Below, piece after piece: positions 24,590 through 33,014 of a DNA stretch of 64,000 nucleotides. Under the pieces are notes generated by a model. The model was not told the DNA's origin. It saw nothing but the letters and a program-made list of their open reading frames with translations, and searched no databases. Source of the DNA: Halobacteriovoraceae bacterium (GTDB lineage Bacteria > Bdellovibrionota > Bacteriovoracia > Bacteriovoracales > Bacteriovoracaceae); assembly GCA_020635135.1 (NCBI GenBank), contig JACKAJ010000016.1, positions 1 through 64,000 of the forward strand, in the 5' to 3' direction. How positions within the stretch are numbered: the stretch's first letter is position 1; every line of letters starts with the position of its first letter. A program made the position numbers and the translations under genes.

Positions 24590-26742
24590 TAGTAGTAATC
24601 CCAAGTTATTTCATCGAGGATGATATCATCCAACTCATCGAGATCACGTGTTTCGAATTTAAGATCTTTTTCGATGTAATCTCTTTCACACCCAGCAGTG
24701 TAGTAAGCTTTATTCGCTTTTTCATACTTGGCTTCAGTATTTTTCATGGCCTGGAATACGGAATCAGGACTTAAGTCTTTACCATATTGATAGGAAAGTA
24801 AGCGAACACCTGTTATGGGGTATGCTGTTAATAAGAACTTATTATACCAAGTCCCTGCATAGTTATAAGGTTTGATTTCTCTTTCTTCCATATAGACTGC
24901 ACAGTAATTGTAAACTTCAGGGAAATCCACTTCTGTGATAAATGGCCACATAGATTCACAATAGAGCTTATTACTCTCCACATTGATTCTTGAGTAACGA
25001 TAATCTCGCACAGCTGATCCCAATTTTTTACAAACGCGTGGACTTCTCTCTCCTTTTTTTACATCAAGGGCCGAACCTAGTTGATTGTATTTCTGGCTGA
25101 ATGTCCCCAAGTAATATTTTGTATCCTTGTGGTTGTAACGAAGCCAGTTATAAGCCAGTGTTTTTCCTTTAAAAAGTTCATTCGCAATTCTTCTCTCTGT
25201 TCCTAAAATTTCTTTGAGATCAATTTGATAGTTATCAGTATTTAGCTTTTGCATGAAAGATATTTTTTTGTCGATCAAGTTGATCTTGTAGTTAATATCC
25301 CCTAAAGCCTTGAAGTATTTAAATTGCTTTTCTAAAGCAGCTTTATCTTGCATGACCGGAGTATAGGACTTGTCATAATTCTGTCCCAAAAGCTTTAACT
25401 GCTTACGAGAAAAGTTACTAACAGTTCTTACTGCATTGTAGATTCGATCAAAATCGCATTCGAATTCTTTTTTTACAAATTCTTCATACATTGTCACAAC
25501 TAAGTTGTTTCCATAGGCCTTGAGGACGAAGGGGTTTTCAATAGTCTTCCCTTCTTCTTGAGCGTACTGAGAAACAAACATAAAAGAATTCACGAGGAAC
25601 ACTTGTTTTGTTTGATCGAGAATTGGTTCATTGAAGTATGTCTCAACTGCTTCACAGAGAATTTCGTTTCCAATATCAGTAACCAGCCCGCCGTTGACAT
25701 CATTATAAGTGTCATACTTTTCAAAAATATCTTCACCAGAAGTTTCGTCACCTAATGGCTCGTCAGTCACATCTCCGCCTTCAACATACTCACCATCATC
25801 AGCGGCAACATCGAAGTCTTCGTCAAAAAGACTTCCGAAAGACTCAGTACTTCTTTTGATTTCACTGAGCTGTCTAAACATATCTGTGACATAGTAAGTG
25901 ATTAACTGAAAGGGAGGATACTTTTTATTCGCTTCAATGATGGCGTCTTTCACTGAAGTCAATTTTTCTTTTTCTGCATTCAGGTAGTTTTTAGGAAGAT
26001 CAATTGTGTGATCGATAACGTGGGCATTCATGGCCAATTCAAAGTACACACAAGAACTAGCGATAAAGGCATTTCTTTTATCAGCACTCGTCATATCATA
26101 GATGGCATGTCTTTCATCGATCATCTTCAAAACAGAGGAAGCAATATTTCCAGCTGCGAAAGATCCTAAGATATAGTTCGTCGCAACTCCTCCAACTCCT
26201 CCTGTGGCGATGGCCACTCCAATAGGAGCTAGCTGGTTAAAAAGTTCTAAGCCTGCAATCCCAAAGTTAACTGAGCTTGCTGTATACCCACAGTCTCTTT
26301 TAAAGTTTTGATCGCGAAGGACTGTGGCGATAGTGTTAATCCCGGCCATGGCGTCTCTGATATTTCCGCCCAATTGATCCATGTCGATGTCTTGTCCATC
26401 AAAGCTCACATTTCGATTAAACAATTTGGCATACTCACTTTGAATACTGACAACCCCGTTTTCACCTTCTTTATCAAAACCGTAAACTTCTCTAAAGAGT
26501 TTGGAATCTTGGCCCTTACTTGCGATAAGGCTCAAAATAATATTTGAAACCGAGGAAGAGATATCTTGCGAAGCCGCTTCCAGATCCCCTCTAATGTGAC
26601 ATTGATTCAGTTCCTTAACGGCTAGCTCTAACCTTCGAGTTACTTCTCGCAAATTTTGAAGAGTAAAACTTTTCAATGGGCAGAGTGCGTAGGATTGGAT
26701 GGTGGCCATTAATGAAATCAAAGCGACGGTGTATTTGAACAT
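24586..26742 (-). CDS. Large exported protein of unknown function
   Basis: 718 aa. The ATG at 26742 has GGGAGAGGG upstream and starts MFKYTVALISLMATIQSYA, a signal peptide. The sequence is largely helical. Around residues 165-200 it has a Gly/Ala-rich hydrophobic stretch (GVAIATGGVGGVATNYILG) that could span a membrane. Near residue 310-340 it has a strongly acidic low-complexity stretch (DEDFDVAADDGEYVEGG). Several cysteines are spread through it. I recognise no family. It is monocistronic, with a 405-bp region upstream. Confidence 0.7.
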   Translation of the reverse strand: MFKYTVALISLMATIQSYALCPLKSFTLQNLREVTRRLELAVKELNQCHIRGDLEAASQDISSSVSNIILSLIASKGQDSKLFREVYGFDKEGENGVVSIQSEYAKLFNRNVSFDGQDIDMDQLGGNIRDAMAGINTIATVLRDQNFKRDCGYTASSVNFGIAGLELFNQLAPIGVAIATGGVGGVATNYILGSFAAGNIASSVLKMIDERHAIYDMTSADKRNAFIASSCVYFELAMNAHVIDHTIDLPKNYLNAEKEKLTSVKDAIIEANKKYPPFQLITYYVTDMFRQLSEIKRSTESFGSLFDEDFDVAADDGEYVEGGDVTDEPLGDETSGEDIFEKYDTYNDVNGGLVTDIGNEILCEAVETYFNEPILDQTKQVFLVNSFMFVSQYAQEEGKTIENPFVLKAYGNNLVVTMYEEFVKKEFECDFDRIYNAVRTVSNFSRKQLKLLGQNYDKSYTPVMQDKAALEKQFKYFKALGDINYKINLIDKKISFMQKLNTDNYQIDLKEILGTERRIANELFKGKTLAYNWLRYNHKDTKYYLGTFSQKYNQLGSALDVKKGERSPRVCKKLGSAVRDYRYSRINVESNKLYCESMWPFITEVDFPEVYNYCAVYMEEREIKPYNYAGTWYNKFLLTAYPITGVRLLSYQYGKDLSPDSVFQAMKNTEAKYEKANKAYYTAGCERDYIEKDLKFETRDLDELDDIILDEITWDYYY

Positions 26743-27078
26743 TTTCCCTCTCCCTTGGGTTTTGTGAGTTAAAAACTTCCACACGGTTTATCGTTGCCGT
26801 TTTATATGTCAAAAATGTTAATGAGATAAATCAGGGATATCTATAACCAAAGTCATATAATTTCTGTCAGGTTTGTTAGCGATTGTTTGACACTTGTGAC
26901 TTTTTCTGACATTAAATAATTTAATTTTATTTTTTAGGCACTTCCTTAACTAAATCCTCATTGAATTAAATAATTTTCTCTTACTTTGGGTTAATTCTTT
27001 CTTCTTTTCCCATCTTTCTGACATTTCCTCATCAGATTGATCTTTCTCAACCTTACAAAACTTTTCTAAAAACCCAAA
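26743..27078. other. Intergenic region without a recognisable gene
   Basis: AT-rich sequence between divergent genes. Several TTGACA-like hexamers occur (for example 26887-26892), but no convincing -10 at proper spacing. I see no RNA gene and no coding signal. Confidence 0.5.
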
Positions 27079-27108
27079 TTGACAAGAAGAAAAATTGAAT
27101 CTTACTAT
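27079..27108 (+). promoter_or_regulatory. Sigma70-type promoter of the small secreted protein gene
   Basis: Consensus TTGACA (27079-27084), an 18-bp spacer and TACTAT (27103-27108) lie 39 bp upstream of the ATG at 27148. Confidence 0.65.
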
Positions 27109-27147
27109 TGTCACTCTCAACTTTATACCAAAACAAGGAGCATTCTT

Positions 27148-27459
27148 ATGTTAAAATTTTTTTTATTGCTTTCAGGATTAAGTCTAGGATTGTCCAGTTA
27201 CTCGGCAGAATGCTATTTTCAAGTCGATATGGCCAAAGGAATTTGGCTTGACTCTAGCACTTGGATTCCCTCTAGCAACAATGTTGAATCAGCAGCTGAG
27301 TGCTTAACTGAAGCTCAAGACTGGCTCGATAAAAATGAACCACAACTCTCTTCCCGAGTGACTAAACTCAAATTTAAATTTAAATCGATAAGTGGAAGAA
27401 ATGCTTCTGGTGAAATCGTTATTCCGAAATCAGCATCCAAACACTGGAGCGCTCAATAA
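27148..27459 (+). CDS. Small secreted protein of unknown function
   Basis: 103 aa. AAGGAG lies 7-8 nt before the ATG at 27148, which gives a signal peptide (MLKFFLLLSGLSLGLSSYSA). An earlier in-frame start at 27079 falls on the promoter and is rejected. The mature part has two cysteines (ECYFQ and AECLTE) and a basic beta-like C-terminus (KLKFKFKSISGRN). I recognise no family. Repeat copy A lies immediately downstream. Confidence 0.6.
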   Translation: MLKFFLLLSGLSLGLSSYSAECYFQVDMAKGIWLDSSTWIPSSNNVESAAECLTEAQDWLDKNEPQLSSRVTKLKFKFKSISGRNASGEIVIPKSASKHWSAQ

Positions 27460-27495
27460 ATTACAAATCATCTTAATTTTGTAAAAAATAAATCC

Positions 27496-27693
27496 AGAAG
27501 CCGCTCATTAAATGCTTCAGATTCAAGGAATGAGTGAAAATTTCGACTGAGGCTTGGTTCCTCCCTTGCCTCCACATCCTGCTACGGCAGTTGCATTTAG
27601 CAACACGCCTTTCAAGGCTCCTGCCTTGAAAGAGTCGCAGGGAGGAGTTTTTGCTCATGACGAAGAAGATGGAGTATTTATGAGATGGCTTCT
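27496..27693. repeat. Structured intergenic repeat, copy A (about 198 bp)
   Basis: First of three related copies (others 45911-46103 and 48917-49112). The ends form imperfect inverted repeats: AGAAGCCGCTCATTAAAT on the left, and on the right the complement of AGAAGCCATCTCATAAAT. Inside are a hairpin CTTTCAAGGC-tcct-GCCTTGAAAG, the conserved block CTACGGCAGTTGCATTTAGC and a conserved GACGAAGAAGAT. It fills the gap between two convergent genes and touches the stop codon of the methyltransferase gene. Open frames through it are not conserved between copies. Confidence 0.85.
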
Positions 27694-28495
27694 ATTTAAG
27701 GGCGGCTATATAGCTAACCCACGACTCACAATTATCTTCGTTTTCACTCGGATAAAACTCTCCGTTTCCGGCACCATCGTCGTCATCACCTTCCCAATAA
27801 GCAATCGTTTTTGAAAAACCAGCATCAGACAGAACATCGCGAAGCTCTGAGAATCCCCACATCCGCCAATCGTAAGTAAACACTTTTTTGTATTTCTTAT
27901 CGCCTTTGGGCTTGAAGTGGATATAAAAAAGGCATTCATTTGTGATGGGATTAAATTTATCGCAATCCCAATAGTATTTGAAATTATCGTATTTTGTTTT
28001 TTCTTCTAGAGGCATCATGCTCTCAGGTCCACCGAACAAATCAATCACGAAAACACCATCATCGGCCAAATTGTTGTAAACTTTTTTGAAATATTCCACT
28101 AAGGTCTTTCGCTCTTTGAAAATATAATATGAAAAATTGAGTGCGATTGTTAGGTCGCTGGGCTCAGTGGATTGCTTAAAAACATCCCCCATAATATAGC
28201 GAACGCGTTCTTGTTCAAGTTTTGTGAGTTTTGAATAGTGATGCTTTTTTCCATATTCAACAGGTTCAGGATCGAGATCAATTCCAAAGGATTTATACTC
28301 AGGACCTTGCTTCACCCAGTTGCACATGATGGCCCCTGTTCCACAAAAATCTTCACGTAAAATTTTAGCGTCTTTTCCGCGAATTTTTCTATACAAATCC
28401 TGAAGCGTTTCCACTTCTCCTTCAGGATTTTGGACAGAGTTCTCGTAGTAGTAGTATTTTTTCTCTACAGGTAGTGATTCGTTTTGCTCATTCAT
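27692..28495 (-). CDS. Class I SAM-dependent methyltransferase
   Basis: 267 aa. The Rossmann-fold SAM site is visible in LREDFCGTGAIMCNWVK (motif I variant), SFGIDLDPEPVEYGKKH (the acidic residue that binds the ribose) and RYIMGDVFKQ; IALNFSYYIF and DGVFVIDLFGG follow as later motifs. The C-terminus is acidic (EGDDDDGAGNGEFYPSENEDN). The substrate is unknown. Its start overlaps the end of the S41 protease gene by 4 bp, so the two are co-translated. Its stop codon abuts repeat copy A. Confidence 0.87.
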   Translation of the reverse strand: MNEQNESLPVEKKYYYYENSVQNPEGEVETLQDLYRKIRGKDAKILREDFCGTGAIMCNWVKQGPEYKSFGIDLDPEPVEYGKKHHYSKLTKLEQERVRYIMGDVFKQSTEPSDLTIALNFSYYIFKERKTLVEYFKKVYNNLADDGVFVIDLFGGPESMMPLEEKTKYDNFKYYWDCDKFNPITNECLFYIHFKPKGDKKYKKVFTYDWRMWGFSELRDVLSDAGFSKTIAYWEGDDDDGAGNGEFYPSENEDNCESWVSYIAALK

Positions 28496-30648
28496 AATGA
28501 GGCAAAGATATCATCAAGAATGTGTAATGTCTCCTCTATATACGGATCTTTTTGTAAACTTTCCGAGAATTCCTTGAATCGCTCCTTCTCGTCTTTTTTC
28601 TCTACCTTGTCGACAGACTCTACCAAAATATCTTTGTTGATTTCTTTGATTTCAAGCTCATCACTTTTCTTCTTCAAATCATCTTTTTCTTCTTCATAGC
28701 TTTTGAGATTCAGTTTTTTGAGAGTGTCTTCTTTGCGAGATTGATACCAAGCAACACTCTGTTCAATTTTCTTGAACTTCTTGCTGTCTTTCACTCTCTT
28801 CTCACTTTTCTTTTTGAGGGCATCCATCTTATAAGAAAATTTATTCCAAGGAGTATATTTTACGGGTTTAACCTTGTCCCAAGGTAATGAATACTCTAAG
28901 TATCTCTCACCTGATTCCATATAGGCATAGGGATCAGGAAGAATAATATCGGGAGTCACCCCTTTATACTGCGTTGAACCACCATTAACTCGATAGAATT
29001 TTTGAATGGTAATTTTGAGAGCACCAAAAGGTACATAGGCTCTGGCCATAGCAGGAACATAAGCATCTAAATCGAGGACTGCTTGAACTGTCCCTTTACC
29101 ATGTGAGTGCTCGCCTCCAACCACAACAGCGCGCTTATAGTCTTGCAGAGCAGCAGCAACAATCTCAGAGGCTGATGCACTAAAGCGATTGATAAGAACG
29201 ATCACTGGCTTGTCGAATTCAATCGACGTGTCGGTATCTTTTAAGACTTCAATAGCCCCTGTGTGTTCTTTAACTTGGACAATGGGTCCTTCTTTAATAA
29301 AAAGACCAGAAATATATTGGGCATCTTTAAGGGCCCCGCCTCCGTTATTTCTTAAATCGAGAATTACTCCTTCAACACCCTTCTTCTTCAATTTATTAAT
29401 TGCTTTTCGAGTATCGTCAGTACAATTTCGACCAAAGCGATCGCTAAAATCCCGATAGAATTTAGGGATATTGATATAACCATACTTTCTTTTATCCCCT
29501 TTTTCTTGAAGCACAGAAGCTTTAACGTATGACTCTTCAATTTGAACGACATCACGGATAATACTTATGACTTTTTTAAGCCCCGAAGGTTTTTTAACAG
29601 TCAATTGAACTTCTGTTCCTTTCTTCCCACGAATAAGCTTAACGGCTTCTCGCAATCCCATATCAACCACATCCACTGGCTCTTTATCAGCTTGACCAAC
29701 TTTCAAAATCACATCTTCAGCTTCCAACTGCTTTCCTCTCCATGAAGCAGAGCCAGGGATGATCCGTTCAACTTTAATATATGAACCTTCTTCGCGTAAT
29801 AGAGCACCGATTCCTTCTAACTTCCCGCTCATATCAATATCAAAATCTTCTTTATCTTCAGGAATGAGATAGTGAGTATGAGGATCAAAAACTCTTGTAA
29901 CGGCATTAAAAAACTTATCGAGCTGTTCACTTCTTTTTTCTTTATTTATACGACTAAAAATTCGGACATAACTTTTTTCAACGGCTTCTCTTGCCTTTTT
30001 TTCTAATTCAGCGTGAGTGAGCTTTTTTGTTTTCTCTTTCTTTTCTTTAACTTTTACTTTCTTATCTTTGCCGTCTTTATCTTTTTCACCTTCACCATTT
30101 TCTTCATCTTTAAACTCAACATAACGGCTTAGGACATCGTAAGTAAGAATATCTCCCCAAAGTTTTTTCAATTCATTAAAGTCAGATGCAAATTTTCTTT
30201 TTTCAGGATCAGTTTCGAGTGTATGGCTTTCATTGAGATCAAAAGGTTTTTTCAGCATTTTCATGATGTAATCTTCAACAAAACGCTGTCTTTCTTTCAA
30301 AATTTTAAAAGCTTCCTCAATTAATTTCAAATCTCCTGAAACAAACTCTTCATCAAACTTATTTCGATAAGCTTCTAATGCGTTCACATCAGTCTTTAAA
30401 AGAAACTGCTTTCCAAAATCAATCTTTTTAATAAATTCATCGAAGGCCTTACTCGATAAATTGTTATCAATCTTAAGCTTAGAGAAATGCATACTCTCTA
30501 GAGCACCTTTAAGTATTCCTCCAAGAATCATTTCCCTAGTCGAAAACTTTGAAGAATTTTCTTTTTCTGTAGATTTTAAAAGTTTAAAAGAATAGGCTTG
30601 GGAAATTGTTGAAGCGACAATAAATACGAACAATAAGTTTTTAAGCAT
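28492..30648 (-). CDS. Carboxy-terminal processing protease, S41/Prc (Tsp) family
   Basis: 718 aa with a signal peptide (MLKNLLFVFIVASTISQAYS), so periplasmic. The N-terminal helical domain (residues about 30-240) contains a lysine-rich stretch of about 30 residues near 190-220. A PDZ domain follows (GIGALLREEGSYIKVERIIPG). The S41 domain has GVILDLRNNGGGALKDA, the catalytic serine in NRFSASASEIVAAAL and the lysine in HSHGKGTVQ. The tail is long and charged. E. coli Prc is of similar size (about 680 aa). Prc trims or degrades periplasmic proteins and controls cell-wall hydrolases. Paired with a methyltransferase gene by a 4-bp overlap. Confidence 0.94.
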   Translation of the reverse strand: MLKNLLFVFIVASTISQAYSFKLLKSTEKENSSKFSTREMILGGILKGALESMHFSKLKIDNNLSSKAFDEFIKKIDFGKQFLLKTDVNALEAYRNKFDEEFVSGDLKLIEEAFKILKERQRFVEDYIMKMLKKPFDLNESHTLETDPEKRKFASDFNELKKLWGDILTYDVLSRYVEFKDEENGEGEKDKDGKDKKVKVKEKKEKTKKLTHAELEKKAREAVEKSYVRIFSRINKEKRSEQLDKFFNAVTRVFDPHTHYLIPEDKEDFDIDMSGKLEGIGALLREEGSYIKVERIIPGSASWRGKQLEAEDVILKVGQADKEPVDVVDMGLREAVKLIRGKKGTEVQLTVKKPSGLKKVISIIRDVVQIEESYVKASVLQEKGDKRKYGYINIPKFYRDFSDRFGRNCTDDTRKAINKLKKKGVEGVILDLRNNGGGALKDAQYISGLFIKEGPIVQVKEHTGAIEVLKDTDTSIEFDKPVIVLINRFSASASEIVAAALQDYKRAVVVGGEHSHGKGTVQAVLDLDAYVPAMARAYVPFGALKITIQKFYRVNGGSTQYKGVTPDIILPDPYAYMESGERYLEYSLPWDKVKPVKYTPWNKFSYKMDALKKKSEKRVKDSKKFKKIEQSVAWYQSRKEDTLKKLNLKSYEEEKDDLKKKSDELEIKEINKDILVESVDKVEKKDEKERFKEFSESLQKDPYIEETLHILDDIFASL

Positions 30649-30831
30649 TCTAAGTCCTTAAGATTAAAAGTAAAACATACCTAATTTTACGGGTTTATAA
30701 AATTCATGACAAATAGGGAAAAAAGAAATTGTCTATTTTTTTACCTTAATTTACGCATATCCGTAGGGAGAGATTTCATATAAATCAATTTTATCTTGTA
30801 AAACTCTCTTCGAAGAGGTAATTCTTGTGCT

Positions 30832-31236
30832 ATGAAGCATATCATTGACCGCATCGGCATCACCCTCTCGGTTGTTTGTCTCATTCACTGCTTTTTATTG
30901 CCGATACTTTTGGTGGTATTTCCATTTATTGAAATTTTTCAACAACATGAAACCAATGGTGATCACTTTCACGAATATCTCTTAATCTTTATCGTTTTAG
31001 TTGCCCTTTTTGCTTTTGTTCCAGGCTTTCTTAAGTCGAGAAATAAGTGGCTTATCATCCTACCATTGTTGGCCATAGCAAACTTGTCCTTAGTTGAGTT
31101 TGTTTATCATGTATCAACTCCATTAACTGAGGCTCTCCTCGTTTCAGTGTCTTCTCTTTTTTTAATTGCCGCCCATTGGATCAATATTAAAGCTTGCGAT
31201 ACTTGCCCTCCTCACTCAGGCTCTTTTCATAAATAG
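30832..31236 (+). CDS. MerC-domain membrane protein
   Basis: 134 aa with four hydrophobic helices. The first holds the CLIHCFLLPIL motif typical of MerC, whose cysteines bind Hg(II) during uptake. A His-rich loop (QQHETNGDHFHEY) and a Cys/His-rich end (CDTCPPHSGSFH) could bind metal. No merA, merR or merT is nearby, so this is one of the many stand-alone MerC-like proteins and its metal is unknown. Confidence 0.75.
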   Translation: MKHIIDRIGITLSVVCLIHCFLLPILLVVFPFIEIFQQHETNGDHFHEYLLIFIVLVALFAFVPGFLKSRNKWLIILPLLAIANLSLVEFVYHVSTPLTEALLVSVSSLFLIAAHWINIKACDTCPPHSGSFHK

Positions 31237-31292
31237 TTCTAAATTTTTTAGATCTTATCGACGATAAGTATTTATAATCTTTGGACTATTTT

Positions 31293-33008
31293 ATGGATAA
31301 AATTAATTTAATTTTTTATTTATTTGATGAAACAGACAGCGATTACCAATTTCTTGTAAAGGAATTTAAAGAAAAAGGTTTTGATGTTTATAACTTCGAA
31401 GCCCCTGCTCAAATTTTAGGATTTTTGCAAAGAGATCCCTACGCTGTTGTTGTCGGTCAAGTCAAAGAAAAACAAGATCTTATCAACTTTCTCACTTTCC
31501 TCAAAAAACATCAAAGAGGAATCTATGCAGGGCAAGCTAAGGTTTCATCGATCCTCTATCCAAGAAATAAAAAAATAGAGAGTCTTTTTCATAAGCTAGG
31601 TTGTCGAGAAATACTCGATCCCCAAATAAATACAAAATCCTTGAAGTTTAAGATTGAATTTTGGTACAAATCGCTTCAAAGCAAGCTTCCTCCACCAGAT
31701 AAGAAAGAAGCTTTTATAATTGGTGACGACAAACCAAAACAAAATTCTCAAAAAGCCAAAAAAGAACTTAAACCATTCAAAAATGTTCCGGCCATCAATA
31801 CTGAATCAGATATTTGGCTTATCAATAAGCGCTATGGTTCAAAAACAATACTTCAGAAATATATTGTCCACTTTGAAGGACCTTCGGAAGGTCTTATCAA
31901 GTGGAGTAAGTGCACCTCTAACTATGCCGTTGGAGATTTTAAATGGCAGCTTAATTTTTCGAAAGATGATATCGATGTCAAAGTTTTTCTTCCTGAAAAT
32001 GGGACTTGGTATTTTATTGGTGGACGTCCCGAATACGACTGGAACACAGGTGTTTGGAAGTTTACAGGTCTTGAACCAGAATTGTATTTCGAAAATTCCA
32101 ATGGTAAAAAATATCATCGAATTAAAGCCAATAAAAAATCAATCGACGTTGCTAATAACTCTGTGTACGCCGATTCGAAAAAAATCCTCATTGATGAATC
32201 GAGAAACAATGCAATCTTCTTAAAAGATGGAAACAAACATCAATCTCTCGATGACTCGGAAAATGTCGAAGACAACTACAATCAACTAGGAGGACCTCTT
32301 AAGGGGAAAAGTTCCACTGATCACTTAAATTATAAAAACCTGGAAGGAGAGGCTGACACTGATCATCTTGATTACGGGGATCTTGAAGGAAAAGCGAAAA
32401 CGGATAAGTATGACGGTCACCTTAAAGGAAAGTCCAAAACTGATCAATACGACGGACCACTTGATGGTAAGTCAGCAACAGATCGCTTTGATGATATTAA
32501 TGAAGGTAATATTGGGCACGACCACCGACGCTCTAGTTCTCTAGAAGGAAGTGGTGCAACTGATCACTTTGAAGGCTATCTTGAGGGTTCACTTAATAAA
32601 CTCCCAGAAGATATTGAAGAAGAGCCAATTGATGATATCGGAGTGGATGTCAATAATACTTTTCTCAATATCAATATCGTTAAAGATAATGGAGCCATCA
32701 CAGAAACTTTTCACACCACATTTGTGGATTGGGAACTCGACGAGATGGTTTTGGAGGCTTCAAAAGCTCTTCTCGATGCCGATGAACGCGTCAGCATCAA
32801 AGTCACTCTCGATTACGGGAAAGATAAATTAAAATTTACATTAGAGGGAGTTGTTCAAGAAATACTTTTTGACAACAATTCCAATATTGCAACTTACTCA
32901 ATTAGTTTGGATGTTGGGTTTGAAGAAAATTATAGAAAATTCATAGAGATCTACACAAAACGGCAGCAAAATATCACTGATTTTATGAAAATGGCAAAGG
33001 GCTTCTAA
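31293..33008 (+). CDS. Multidomain protein with pseudo-receiver and internal L-x-G-x-x-x-T-D repeats
   Basis: 571 aa from the ATG at 31293 (a TTG 12 bp earlier is possible). Residues 1-120 resemble a receiver fold but lack the phospho-acceptor pattern. Residues about 165-300 form an unrecognised Trp/Tyr-rich domain. Residues about 335-435 contain at least six copies of a 13-15-residue unit of the form LxGK(S/A)xTDxY: LKGKSSTDHL, LEGEADTDHL, LEGKAKTDKY, LKGKSKTDQY, LDGKSATDRF and LEGSGATDHF. The last 110 residues may be PilZ-like, though I do not see its c-di-GMP-binding RxxxR motif. It is 6 bp upstream of a receiver-TPR gene and probably forms an operon with it. Confidence 0.6.
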   Translation: MDKINLIFYLFDETDSDYQFLVKEFKEKGFDVYNFEAPAQILGFLQRDPYAVVVGQVKEKQDLINFLTFLKKHQRGIYAGQAKVSSILYPRNKKIESLFHKLGCREILDPQINTKSLKFKIEFWYKSLQSKLPPPDKKEAFIIGDDKPKQNSQKAKKELKPFKNVPAINTESDIWLINKRYGSKTILQKYIVHFEGPSEGLIKWSKCTSNYAVGDFKWQLNFSKDDIDVKVFLPENGTWYFIGGRPEYDWNTGVWKFTGLEPELYFENSNGKKYHRIKANKKSIDVANNSVYADSKKILIDESRNNAIFLKDGNKHQSLDDSENVEDNYNQLGGPLKGKSSTDHLNYKNLEGEADTDHLDYGDLEGKAKTDKYDGHLKGKSKTDQYDGPLDGKSATDRFDDINEGNIGHDHRRSSSLEGSGATDHFEGYLEGSLNKLPEDIEEEPIDDIGVDVNNTFLNINIVKDNGAITETFHTTFVDWELDEMVLEASKALLDADERVSIKVTLDYGKDKLKFTLEGVVQEILFDNNSNIATYSISLDVGFEENYRKFIEIYTKRQQNITDFMKMAKGF

Positions 33009-33014
33009 AAAACA

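Noticed and set aside
27473..27658. Open frame of about 60 codons on the minus strand through repeat copy A, and similar ones in copies B and C
   Set aside because: The frames use different reading phases or lengths in each copy and have no ribosome site; conservation is that of structured DNA/RNA, not of a protein.
31293..33008. Calling the C-terminal region a true c-di-GMP-binding PilZ domain
   Set aside because: The RxxxR and (D/N)xSxxG motifs needed for c-di-GMP are not visible, so it is described only as PilZ-like.
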